NCBI RefSeq assembly: GCF_014697545.1
Contig: NZ_JACJSA010000001.1
Span: 372,001-436,000 of the forward strand
Origin: Oscillatoria sp. FACHB-1407
Lineage (GTDB): Bacteria; Cyanobacteriota; Cyanobacteriia; Elainellales; Elainellaceae
DNA: 64,000 bases
Direction of reading: 5' to 3'
The notes beneath the pieces are model-generated. The model had not been told where the DNA came from. It saw nothing but the letters and a program-made list of their open reading frames with translations, and searched no databases. This document shows, in pieces, positions 44,429-54,300 of the stretch; position 1 is the stretch's first letter, and each line of letters opens with the position of its first letter. Position numbers and translations under genes: made by a program.

Positions 44429-46261
44429 CTACTCCCGCTTATTGGCTTGATTGATTTTATCGATTATTGAGGGTTCTTCTTCAATATCTAACGAATTGCC
44501 AAACCAGAGAGACTGTTGCGGCACGCCGATCGCAATGCCTGCCCGATCAAACGCCAGTTTTAGCCGTCGCCGATATTCCCGCGCCACTTCCCATTGCTTC
44601 AGGGGTTGAGTCTTGATCCACAGCGAGATCGTCGTGCCCATGTAGTCGAGCTTGTCTATTCCCAGCACCAACGGCTTCTCCAGGATCAACTCCCGCCAGT
44701 AGGGGGCGTTGCTCATGTCCTGCGCCACCTGATCGACCACTGCCAACGCCTTATCGATATCAGCGGTATAGGCGACATCCACGCGCAATGCCACCCGCGA
44801 CCATTCCTTTGATAGGTTTTGCACGATCGTAATGGCACTGTTGGGAATGGTGATTAATTGCCCCTCTTCGTTTCGGAGTTGGGTAATCCGCAGGTTCATG
44901 TTTTCCACTAACCCAGATACCGTACCAACAGTGATCACATCCCCAACGCCATACTGGTCTTCTAGCAAGATAAAGAAACCATTGATGATGTCTTTAATCA
45001 AGCTCTGGGAGGCAAAGGAGATGCCCAAACCGATGATCCCAGCCCCGGCAAGGAGTGGACCCACCTGTACCCCAACCAGCGATAGGATGGCGATCGCCCC
45101 ACTGCCGACGAGAATAAACGCTACAACCCCCTTAATCACCCGTGAAAAGGTCGAAAACCGCAACGCGACCCGCTGAGAGGTTTCCGGGGCAAAACTGACG
45201 CTGTTTTGCAGCACCCCAAAGAAGCGATCGATCAACACCTCCATCAACCGCACTGCTAAGTAGGTGATAAAGGCGATCGCCAGCATTTTAGCGGGCACCT
45301 GCATCGCCACCAGCAGAGCCGTTTGCAGCCAGCGGGAGTAGGGGAACAACCCCAGAATCAGCAGTACCCCACCGCCCCAAATCAGCATTTGCAACAACTG
45401 CAACAATCGGCGTTGAATGTCATTTACGCCTTTGCGCTGCCGATTCTTGAGTTGCCGTTGCAACAGCGTTGTCATCGACACACCAGACGAAGTATCTCCG
45501 GCGATCGCCTCATCGGAGGCTTGCGACATCTGCTGAGACTCCACCTTTGCCTGAGCCGACAGCCATCGTCGTTCGCGTTGCAGCATTCGCTGCATTGCAG
45601 TGACCACAACACTAGCCAGCACCATCGCCACAAAAATACCAATCCCCCAGGGAACCTGCTGCCGCAAAAAGGCAGGCTGGCGTTCTTGCTTGGCTCGTAA
45701 CAGTGCCCCTTCAATAATGTCGGTCAATTCCTCTGCCCACGTTTCCAGGTCTGTGGCATGAATTTGAGCATCCAGCGAGGTGACGGTCATAATTTGCTCA
45801 GTCACCGTCTCATCTCCCGCCCGGTAATTGGCGTAGATAATCGGCTGGCGACTGTCCGGATCAACCTCAAAGTAAACCTCCAGGGAGTCCACCTCAAAGT
45901 TGCTAGTAACAATCTGCTGAAGTTTGTCCTGAATTACCTTGACCCGCAACGTTAGCGGATCAACCGTTCCAGCCGCTGAAGGAGCATCAACAACCGGGGC
46001 AGCAATGGAGAAGAGCCGATAGCCATCCAACCGCACCACATCTCGTGCCACCGCATCCCCGCTATTCAGAAAACTCGCAAATGCCGGGATATTGAACCGG
46101 ATGCTGGAACTGGGGGAAGGCTGCACCGAGGGTAAATTGGGAGCCTGCCCCCAACTCAGCGGAGCAGCCATTAAGACCAGCAGCACAGCACTAGTGGCTA
46201 AAATTGCGCCTTTGGTAAGCCATGTGCTGTTACGTTGACGCTTCGTTCGACGAATACCCAT
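44429..46261 (-). CDS. MscS-family mechanosensitive ion channel
   Basis: 610 residues. Signal peptide ending PLSWGQ, a periplasmic domain of about 160 residues, then membrane helices (IGIFVAMVLASVVVTA; a group near 285-410). The MscS core has AGIIGLGISFASQSLIKDII as the pore-lining helix region, EDQYGVGDVI and the beta domain with GLVENMNLRITQLRNEEGQL and IPNSAI. The large N-terminal domain is longer than in E. coli MscS and typical of cyanobacterial members. It opens under hypo-osmotic membrane tension. Same orientation as the TPR protein 572 nt away; a functional link is possible but not shown. Confidence 0.9.
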   Translation of the reverse strand: MGIRRTKRQRNSTWLTKGAILATSAVLLVLMAAPLSWGQAPNLPSVQPSPSSSIRFNIPAFASFLNSGDAVARDVVRLDGYRLFSIAAPVVDAPSAAGTVDPLTLRVKVIQDKLQQIVTSNFEVDSLEVYFEVDPDSRQPIIYANYRAGDETVTEQIMTVTSLDAQIHATDLETWAEELTDIIEGALLRAKQERQPAFLRQQVPWGIGIFVAMVLASVVVTAMQRMLQRERRWLSAQAKVESQQMSQASDEAIAGDTSSGVSMTTLLQRQLKNRQRKGVNDIQRRLLQLLQMLIWGGGVLLILGLFPYSRWLQTALLVAMQVPAKMLAIAFITYLAVRLMEVLIDRFFGVLQNSVSFAPETSQRVALRFSTFSRVIKGVVAFILVGSGAIAILSLVGVQVGPLLAGAGIIGLGISFASQSLIKDIINGFFILLEDQYGVGDVITVGTVSGLVENMNLRITQLRNEEGQLITIPNSAITIVQNLSKEWSRVALRVDVAYTADIDKALAVVDQVAQDMSNAPYWRELILEKPLVLGIDKLDYMGTTISLWIKTQPLKQWEVAREYRRRLKLAFDRAGIAIGVPQQSLWFGNSLDIEEEPSIIDKINQANKRE

Positions 46262-46550
46262 GCAATACCAACATTCATCACACCCATTATGGAGAATAGT
46301 TTGGGGTTGATGTCTTCCCCAGGCAGGACTCTTCTAAGAATGATCCCCACCTGTCAACCCCGCTCCTCCACCTCCATACGAACGCGATTAATCGCGTCCT
46401 GCCTTCCTCCACTCGCTTCTCTTGACAAACTCGCTTATGGGATCGCTCTTTAGAGGGGAAGGTTCACAAACCAGATTAGGATATAAAAGTTTGAATGCTC
46501 TCTAATCCCATCAGCAACTGCACCGTTTTATACGTTTGTCCACCCATCCC

Positions 46551-48074
46551 ATGGATTTAGCCCCTGCCAAGCTCTCGTCAACTTCAGACATCCCCCTGGC
46601 AAATCCTACTGAGGGGAACGTATCTGTCGCCGTGACCCCAACCGGGGAAGAGCTTTGCATTGCCCCACCTGAAGAACAGCTTCGCCTTCCAGAGAGTCCT
46701 GAGTCCAACGTCTCACCCACCGTTTCAAAAGAGGCGATTCGTACCAGTTTGAGAGCCTCTACGTTGGATGGGGTCTTCGCGACGATCTTTTCTAACATCG
46801 CAGGTGGGGTATTACTCAGCAACTTTTTAGTCGAGTTGAATGCCAGTCCCGTTGAAGTGGGTATGTTGTCGTCGATCCCCATGGTGGCAAATCTGCTGCA
46901 ACCCCTGGGAGCATACCTTGCCGATCGCAGCCACAGTCGCCACTGGTATTGCCTCTGGATTTATGGACCGTCGCGGTTGTTTTGGTTAGTGCTGATCCTG
47001 GCGATTTTGCTGTTTCCGCACCAATTCACCCCCGATCGACTGGTTAAGCTGACCCTGGCGATCGTGCTGGCGAGTCATTTTCTCGGTGCGCTGGGCAGTG
47101 CTTCCTGGTTGAGTTGGTTGGCGGCACTGGTTCCCAGACGATTACGAGGACGCTATTTCGGCATTCGCAATAGTGCAGCGAGTTTGACAAATCTAATTTC
47201 TGTCCCTATCTTTGGGGTCATTATCTCTAACTGGCGAGGTGACGCGATTCAGGGCTATGGAGCCGTTTTAGCGTTGGGTCTGTTTGCCGGAATCGTCAGT
47301 CTCGGCTTTCAGTATTTCATGGTGGACGTTGATCCCCAGGTTCAAAAAGCAACTGCCCTGAAGTCAGAATCCGTTCAGTCATCTGCTCCCACAACAGACA
47401 CTCCACCTTCAGGCATGGCTTCATCGGACGTTCCTCCTGCCTGGTTTCAGGATTACAACTTTCTGCGATTCTTGTTGTACTTTGGCGGTTGGATGTTTGC
47501 CGTCAACCTGAGTGCGCCATTTTTCAACCTGTATCTGCTCGATAACCTCAACTTAGACGTCAGCCTGGTCACTCTCTACAACAGTTTGAGTGCTGGGGCT
47601 AACTTGTTGATGCTGATTGTCTGGGGGCGACTGGCAGACCGCTCCAGTAACCGTTCAATTCTCATCGTTGTGGGCATTGCAGTTGCGCTAACACCCGTGC
47701 TCTGGTTGGGTACGGGCACGGATTCACTCTCGATCTGGCTGTGGTTGCCATTACTGCACATCCTCGGTGGGGGGACATGGGCAGCGATCGACCTGTGTAG
47801 CAACAACATTCAGTTGGGAGTCGCCCCGGTTTATCACCAGGCGACTTATTTTGCGATCGCCGCTGCCATTGCCGGGGTGAGTGGTGCCCTGGGCACTACC
47901 GTTGGCGGTTATCTAGCCGAGTTTACTGACTACGGGGGTCTGTTGGGATTATTTGCCCTGTCGAGTGTTTTGAGGTTGATCGCGCTGCTGCCATTGATAT
48001 TTGTTCATGAGCAACGTGGGCAAACCCTGCGCCAAATGACGCGCATCCTGTTCTCAGCCCAAACCGAGGAGTAA
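46551..48074 (+). CDS. Major facilitator superfamily transporter
   Basis: 507 residues from ATG 46551. An unusual ~65-residue hydrophilic Pro/Glu-rich head (LASSTSD... PPEEQLRLPESPES) precedes about twelve membrane segments. LLQPLGAYLADRSHSRHW (about 114-131) is the loop 2-3 MFS motif A variant, and a central cytoplasmic loop (SESVQSSAPTTDTPPSGM) separates the two halves; the second half has WGRLADRSSNRSI at the matching position. Proton-coupled import or export; substrate unknown. Transcribed divergently from the channel gene. Confidence 0.85.
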   Translation: MDLAPAKLSSTSDIPLANPTEGNVSVAVTPTGEELCIAPPEEQLRLPESPESNVSPTVSKEAIRTSLRASTLDGVFATIFSNIAGGVLLSNFLVELNASPVEVGMLSSIPMVANLLQPLGAYLADRSHSRHWYCLWIYGPSRLFWLVLILAILLFPHQFTPDRLVKLTLAIVLASHFLGALGSASWLSWLAALVPRRLRGRYFGIRNSAASLTNLISVPIFGVIISNWRGDAIQGYGAVLALGLFAGIVSLGFQYFMVDVDPQVQKATALKSESVQSSAPTTDTPPSGMASSDVPPAWFQDYNFLRFLLYFGGWMFAVNLSAPFFNLYLLDNLNLDVSLVTLYNSLSAGANLLMLIVWGRLADRSSNRSILIVVGIAVALTPVLWLGTGTDSLSIWLWLPLLHILGGGTWAAIDLCSNNIQLGVAPVYHQATYFAIAAAIAGVSGALGTTVGGYLAEFTDYGGLLGLFALSSVLRLIALLPLIFVHEQRGQTLRQMTRILFSAQTEE

Positions 48075-48497
48075 TATAACGTGAATGGGGATCGGGGTTT
48101 TGGATGATATCAATTTGAATTGTGAAGGCGACAAATGCTTGTACGGGTTTGGCAGTGTCAACCCCCTCCCCAACGCTGATTTGCCCATAAAGCTCTTTAA
48201 ATCGATATGAGTTGGGGTAAGAGTTCGCCGCTTTTTACAGCTCTGTCCGGCTCGGATATAACCCCTTTTGAATAATATTTGAGCGATCGCATAAATGTCG
48301 ATCTATAGTTGTGTGATGTAACACACTATTTCAGTTTGTGTTGATAGGTTACGCTATCCGCTATCGTCTCTTGCCAGAGCTGCACTAGCTATAGCGCATC
48401 CGCTATTCTGTCCTGGGGTAGTTATGACCCACCTATGGTGCAAGGTATTGTCAGCAGTGACGAGGCGAGATTGGTTAAGTTTTTTTAGGAATCCATC
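48075..48497. other. Upstream region of the SPS/MshA-like gene
   Basis: 423 nt with no convincing gene. TAGTTGTGTGATGTAACACACTA (48306-48328) is an imperfect inverted repeat with arms of eight to nine bases and may be an operator. CCGCTAT words recur at 48357, 48363 and 48409. AGGAA before the ATG serves as ribosome site. Confidence 0.4.
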
Positions 48498-49784
48498 ATG
48501 CTTCCAACACATTCAAACCGGATTGCTCTTATTTCCGTTCACGGCGACCCCGCTGTTGAAACCGGACGCGAAGAAGCAGGCGGACAAAACGTTTACGTGC
48601 GTCAAGTCGGTGAAGCTCTGGCACAGCGAGGCTGGCAAGTCGATATGTTTACTCGTCGTAGCAGCGTTCAGCAGCCTAAAATTGTTGAACATTGCGACGG
48701 TTGTCGTACGATTCGTCTAACGGCTGGACCGGAAGACTTCATTGGACGTGATCACCTGTTTGATTACTTGCCCGAATTCGTTAATCAATTCCTCCTGTTC
48801 CAAAAGCAAGAGGGTATTCAATATCCTTTAATTCATACAAACTATTGGCTATCCTCCTGGGTGGGAATGCAATTGAAAAAGCATCAGCCGCTGATTCAAG
48901 TGCACACCTATCACTCCCTGGGAGCTATTAAATACCGAGCCATTTCAGACACCCCGGCGATCGCCAGCAAACGTCTCGGCATCGAGAAACAGTGTTTAGA
49001 AACGGTCGATCGCGTTGTCGCAACTAGCCCTCAAGAAGAGGAGCACATGCGTCAATTTGTCTCGACCAACGGCAGAATCGATATGATTCCCTGCGGCACT
49101 GACATTAAGCGGTTTGGCAGCGTTTTACGGGCGGAGGCACGGCAACAGTTAGGGCTTGACCCGGATGACAAAGTCGTGCTGTATGTCGGTCGCTTTGATA
49201 AGCGCAAAGGGATCGAAACCCTCGTCAGAGCTGTTGGACAGTCCAGCTTAAGAGGACAGGCAAACCTGAAGCTGATGATTGCGGGTGGCTATACTCCCGG
49301 TCAAAGCGATGGTATCGAGCGCGATCGCATTGTTGGCATCGTCAACGAACTGGGCTTGACCGACATCACCCACTATCCCGGACGGTTAGATGTAGAACTC
49401 CCCATCTATTACGCAGCGGCGGATGTCGTCGTCGTGCCGAGCCACTACGAACCGTTTGGGCTTGTCCCGATCGAGGCGATGGCGTGCCGTACCCCCGTTG
49501 TTGCCAGTAATGTGGGTGGGTTGCAGTTCACGATCGTCAACGAAGTCACCGGGTTACTCGTTCCACCCAAGGATGAGGCTGCTTTTGCGCAGGCGATCGA
49601 TCGCATTCTTAGCGACCCAGCGTGGCGTGACCAACTGGGGCAAACAGCTCGCCATCGAGTTGAGATTGGCTTCAGTTGGGATAGCGTGGCTGGAGGCTTG
49701 GGCTATCTGTATAACAAATTGTTGGCACAACCTGTCTCCGTTGAGCCAACTCCGGTTAAGACAGTGGCAGAGGTCGCAGCGTAG
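48498..49784 (+). CDS. GT4 glycosyltransferase of the sucrose-phosphate-synthase/MshA-like group
   Basis: 428 residues. ISVHGDPAVETGREEAGGQN (opening) and VYVRQVGEALAQRGW match the first strand and glycine loop of MshA and sucrose-phosphate-synthase-like GT4 enzymes; HTNYWLSSWVG, HTYHSLGAIKY, YVGRFDKRKGIETLV and PSHYEPFGLVPIEAMACRTP (E-x7-E donor site) follow in order. Cytosolic. Sucrose-phosphate synthesis (UDP-glucose to fructose-6-phosphate) or another sugar-phosphate transfer is plausible; no phosphatase domain is fused. Adjacent genes do not decide the reaction. Single gene with its own terminator. Confidence 0.8.
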   Translation: MLPTHSNRIALISVHGDPAVETGREEAGGQNVYVRQVGEALAQRGWQVDMFTRRSSVQQPKIVEHCDGCRTIRLTAGPEDFIGRDHLFDYLPEFVNQFLLFQKQEGIQYPLIHTNYWLSSWVGMQLKKHQPLIQVHTYHSLGAIKYRAISDTPAIASKRLGIEKQCLETVDRVVATSPQEEEHMRQFVSTNGRIDMIPCGTDIKRFGSVLRAEARQQLGLDPDDKVVLYVGRFDKRKGIETLVRAVGQSSLRGQANLKLMIAGGYTPGQSDGIERDRIVGIVNELGLTDITHYPGRLDVELPIYYAAADVVVVPSHYEPFGLVPIEAMACRTPVVASNVGGLQFTIVNEVTGLLVPPKDEAAFAQAIDRILSDPAWRDQLGQTARHRVEIGFSWDSVAGGLGYLYNKLLAQPVSVEPTPVKTVAEVAA

Positions 49785-49815
49785 ACATCTGCGTCCAAAT
49801 TCAAGGTAAATTCAA

Positions 49816-49845
49816 GGATGGGTAGAAGCGTTGCTCTGCCCATCC
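49816..49845 (+). terminator. Rho-independent terminator
   Basis: GGATGGGTAGA pairs with TCTGCCCATCC (11-bp stem with a G-U pair), followed by TATTTTA. It ends the transcript of the SPS/MshA-like gene. Confidence 0.75.
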
Positions 49846-49865
49846 TATTTTACGTGAATTCGGGA

Positions 49866-49996
49866 TAAGGATTTCGGCGGTTAAAACCGCCGCTATCGGA
49901 GCACAACCGACCCGCGTCGGTTCGGCAAATCCTGCTTTTTCCGGAGTCCGCGTCGGCGGACTTGGCTCCAGTAGCCGCGAATTCATTCGCCAGGCT
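49866..49996. repeat. Hairpin-rich dispersed repeat, copy 1
   Basis: Three successive small palindromes: GGCGGTTAAAACCGCC, AACCGACCCGCGTCGGTT and GTCCGCGTCGGCGGAC, then AGCCGCGAATTCATTCGCC. The copy at 62618-62746 has the same order and spacing with base changes that mostly keep pairing. It is a widespread type of cyanobacterial intergenic repeat; RNA fold is likely but function unknown. Confidence 0.75.
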
Positions 49997-50153
49997 CTTA
50001 AACCGAACTGACGTTATTTTGTATTGGTAGCAGCATCTACTGGATAAAGTACAGAGTGTGGGGATAACCCCCTCCCTGACTCTGACGCTGATCGTAGGGC
50101 TATAAAACCTCAGCGACACCTGCTGACTCCAGGTTCATCTAAACGAGGCGGTC

Positions 50154-50645
50154 ATGTCTACAGCATCCCCCCAACCCAACCCACTCGTCGGTATCTGGAA
50201 ACTTGTCTCCGTAACCGCGATCCACGCGAATGGAACCGTAACTCCAGACCTGTATGGAGCGAACCCGTTAGGCTATATTACCTACACGGCGGATGGTCAT
50301 ATGATGGTGATGTTTTCCAGATGCGATCGCCCACCTCTAAGTCGCGATATTCAATCTCCATTGAGCCAGGAGATGCAGGCTATCCCCATCGGAGAGTTAG
50401 CCCAGGCGTTTACCAGTTTCAGTGCCTACGCGGGAAGCTACACCGTGGAGGGAGATACCGTTCGACATCACCTCGACATTGCATCGATTCCCAATCGGGT
50501 AGGGACAACATTAGTGCGGACGTTTACGGTTGAAGGCGATCGCGTCACCTTGAGAACACCGGAGGTCATCAGTGACGGTGTTGTGACCGTTTTTGAGTTG
50601 ATCTGGGAACGTAATCCATCATCTTCAGTGTCTTTAACTTGTTAG
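50154..50645 (+). CDS. Lipocalin-like domain protein
   Basis: 163 residues, one beta-barrel-like domain. NPLVGIWKLVSVTAIHANGT at the N-terminus, GYITYTADGHMMVMF, AYAGSYTVEGDTVRHHLDIA and VRTFTVEGDRVTLRTPE are the repeated beta strands of the lipocalin-like_5 family. No signal peptide. These proteins bind small hydrophobic molecules or are encoded near secondary-metabolite genes; no ligand is evident. GAGGCGG precedes the ATG. The gene stands alone between two repeat elements. Confidence 0.8.
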   Translation: MSTASPQPNPLVGIWKLVSVTAIHANGTVTPDLYGANPLGYITYTADGHMMVMFSRCDRPPLSRDIQSPLSQEMQAIPIGELAQAFTSFSAYAGSYTVEGDTVRHHLDIASIPNRVGTTLVRTFTVEGDRVTLRTPEVISDGVVTVFELIWERNPSSSVSLTC

Positions 50646-50883
50646 GAAAACGTTGCATATCCCTCAATCCCTCCTCTTAACCCTCTTTTGTCACTCTCTT
50701 CGTAAACAAATCTCATACAGACCTCGTTTCCAAACTCCTGCCTGGAAATAGAGTTACAGAGGTTCTGCCTCCTAAAGCAACGGTTGCAAGGAGAGCTTCC
50801 ATGAGTACATTCCCAGTGCAGTTGCAGTTAACCTGCTGTGTGTCAATCCAATGCACCCTCGCCCTAAATCTCTCTCCCAAAAT

Positions 50884-51170
50884 GGCTACGGTGTATACAC
50901 AGATCCTCTCAACCCCCTAAATCTTCCAATTCTGGGGGACTTTGAGCTTTCCCAAACAGCTTGTCATTACTAAAAGTACCCGAACTGGGTACAGATGCGA
51001 AGCGCGCCTTTGGGTTAACTCAAACACCTTCTGCTAGGGGGTTTGGGGGAGGCAGTGGCGTCCCCCAATGGGGGTTTGGGGGAAGACTCCCTCAATGCCT
51101 GGTTTTCAAGCGATTGAAACAACCAAACCTCTGATTTACAGAGAAGCAGAGATCTGTATACACAGTAGCC
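50884..51170. mobile_element. MITE-like element, copy B
   Basis: 287 bp, ends GGCTACGGTGTATACACAG and (reverse complement) GGCTACTGTGTATACAGATC. Copy A lies in the opposite orientation. The sequence outside these ends is also inverted-repeated: ACCCTCGCCCTA at 50855 and its partner at 51188-51199 with CTCTCCCAAAATG, so the total palindromic unit is about 345 bp. The rest of the gene-free stretch 50646-51370 shows nothing else. Confidence 0.75.
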
Positions 51171-51370
51171 CCATTTTGGGAGAGGGCTAGGGTGAGGGTT
51201 GTGTTTTCAAGGTTTTCAAAAAAGTCGCACATCGCATGATTTATAGCTTTGGTCAGAAAGCTTAAGGCAAAGGCAATGGCACAAACCCTGATGTTGGGGA
51301 GGCTTTCTGATTCGCCTCCGCCCCATTGAATGTGGCTACGGCTATACCTACAAACCTCTTTCAATCGGTA

Positions 51371-54300
51371 TTAGAGCATTAACCGGGCGATCGCCTCCAC
51401 TAACTCATCTGGCTCTATCGCACCCGACAAGATTCGCTGAATTCCGCTGGTCAATATCTCCTGCGAATCGCCTTCATTCGGGTCACTTGCCAGCGCAACC
51501 ACAGGAATTGCCTCCCCAAACGCTTGAGTCCACAACCGCAATCGGTGCATCAGTTCATCGTCATTGTCACGCAGGGCTTCCAGGGTGCTCACCAACACAT
51601 CCGGTTGCGATCGCGCTAATTCTTGCAGCACTGCCTCCGTTGAAGTGACAACGGTGACGGTTGCCCCGGCTTGTTGCAACGTTGCAGCAATTAACGCTTG
51701 TGTATCGTCGGCTGTGCCCACCAGCAAAACCTGCTTTGCTTGCAACATGGCTTCAGGTGTCGTGTGCTGTAGCGCATCAACGGGGGAGTCTGGCTCATCC
51801 GGATGCACTGGCAGTCGAACGGTAAAGACTGCCCCCTTTCCTATGCCTTCGCTGGCAACCTCAATGGTGCCCCCGTGCAACTCAACTAGATGACGGGCGA
51901 TCGCCAACCCTAAACCCAACCCACCCACCGAGCGAGTGGATGTGCCATCGGCTTGTCGGAAATAGTCAAACACGTAGGGCAAGAAATCGGAACTGATGCC
52001 TTTTCCAGTATCGCGAACGGTAATTTGAGCATAGGTGGCAGTTGGGGAGTGGAGGTTGGAGGCAGTGGAGTTCTCATCCACACTCTCCGGTTCTATGGTT
52101 TCCAGGCGCACCTGGACTCGTCCTCGCTCCGGCGTAAATTTCACGGCATTAGACAGGAGATTCCACATCACTTGTTGGAGCCGTTCCTGGTTACCCAACA
52201 CCGCCGGAACGGTGACATCTAACTGAGTCTCAATCGCAATCGATTTCGCTTGCGCTGACAACCACACCGTGGCGATCGCCCCTTCAATCACCTCCACAAG
52301 ATGCACCGGACAGCAGTTCATGGTCAATTTGCCCTGCAAAATCCGGGAAACATCGAGTAAATCTTCTATCAATTGTGCTTGCTGGCGGGCGTTGCGATCG
52401 ATCGTCTCCAATGCCTGATCGACCATTTCCGATGGCAGATGTCGAGTGCGTAGCAATTTAGTCCAACCCAAAATTGGGTTGAGTGGCGTTCGCAATTCGT
52501 GCGAGAGCACCATCAAAAACTCATCCTTGATCCGGTTTGCCGCTTCTGCTTCAGTGCGGGCGGCTCGTTCTAATTGCATCAGGCGATCGCGTTCCATTTC
52601 AGCCTGTCTGCGATCGCTTAAATCCAACACGAAGAAGACTCCACTCTCAATCGTGTCTTGAAACGTTGCCCCACCACACAACACAGGCACTCGCGACCCA
52701 TCTCGACGAAAGAATTCCTTTTCAAAGGGAGGGCAAACCCCAGTCTCACGAATCTCTGCCAGCGCGCGTTCATCTAACTCGGCATACTCGGATGGGGTCA
52801 GAACTCTCCACCCTGGCTGCTCCGCAAGAAACTGTTCGCGGGTGTAGCCCAGCAGTCTCAACAGGGCATCATTGGCATCAGAGATGGCTCCTGCAATCGT
52901 CCAGAAGCCCATACCAATCATGTTGGACTCCATCACCCGTCGAAAGCGAATTTCGCTGTCCCGCAGCGATCGCTCCACTTGCTTGACTTCTGTAAAGTCG
53001 GAGGTGATGCATAAAATCGATTCCACCATGCCATTAGGGGCAAACTCCGGCACCAGGCGAGCAAAGTAATAACGGGTTCCATCGGGGGCAGGAAACTCAA
53101 ATTCATAGGAGCAGGGCTGACCTGTTACGAAAACCTGTTGCATCCGTTCTTGCCACAGATTTCGCAGATAGATTGGCATATTCAGGTCAGCATTGGTTTT
53201 GCCAATAAACGCTTCTGGTGGCAACCCCGTTGCTCTGGTAATAGCCGCATTGATGTACACATGGCGAAAGTTGTGATCCATCCGGGCGATAATATCGGGA
53301 GAATTATCTGCCAGTGTCTTAAATCGCTGTTTGCGACGCGCCAACTCCTGCTCATAGCGTTTCAGGTCATCAATATCAGTGCTGGTGCCAACCCACTTCA
53401 CTACTTGCCCGCGATCGCCCTTCACGGGGACACAGCGACCCAAAAACCAGCGATAGCTACCATCCGCCATGCGATAGCGAAACTCAGCTTCTCGCACATC
53501 ACTATCGCGCATGGAGGTGGCTTCCTTTGCCTGGAGGTGTGGCAGGTCATCAGGATGAACCAGATGTTCCCATCCCTCCCGATCGACCTCCGTCAATGTT
53601 ACACCGAGGGCTTGCTGCCATTGCTGATTGGCGTAGTCTACTTTGCCTTCAGCATTTTGTGTCCAGACCAGTTGGGGCATCGCCTCCGCCAGAGTCCGAT
53701 AAAGGGCTTCACTGGCTTTAAGTGCCTCTTCTGCCTGTTTGCGTTCGCTAATATCACGAGTGGTGATGGCGATGCCATCTCCTAAGGGCACAACTTGATG
53801 ATGGAGCCAGGAGGCTGCAACGCCGGGCATCGTGTGACTGGGAAACTCCTCCACTAAGGGAATTCCCATCTCAACAACCTGCTTATATTTCTCAAAAAAA
53901 CCCTGACTTAGATTGATTGGCAGTAACTCACACAGGTTCTTTCCGACAACTTCAGCTTTTGTGCGGGAGATGAGTTTTGCTCCATGTTCGTTTAAATCGA
54001 CAAACTGAAAATCAACAATCTCTCCAACTCTATTTCGCACACTTCTGAGAATATAAATCGCATCAAAGCTACTCTCTGCGGCAGCATGAAACCGAGCATC
54101 ACTCTCACGTAAAGCAGCTTCAGTTTTCTCTAGATCAATTAAGTGTCTGCGATTACGGTGATGAACAAGACGTAAGTCAACCTCTAGACGACTAATCAAG
54201 AGTGTAGTGAGGCTAAAAATAATTAGTTCAGCGATCGCCGCACTGTGAATTGGCAAAAATGTGTAGAGCGGTGGCAGTAAAAAATATCGAGTGACTAAGA

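Noticed and set aside
48424-48720. 98-codon frame overlapping the start of the SPS/MshA-like gene
   Set aside because: It is out of frame with a clear GT4 gene and has no family features.
51092-51364. 90-codon minus-strand frame upstream of the PAS kinase
   Set aside because: It overlaps MITE copy B and its outer inverted repeat; the translated NTTTLTLALSQNG-like text is a known look of translated repeats.
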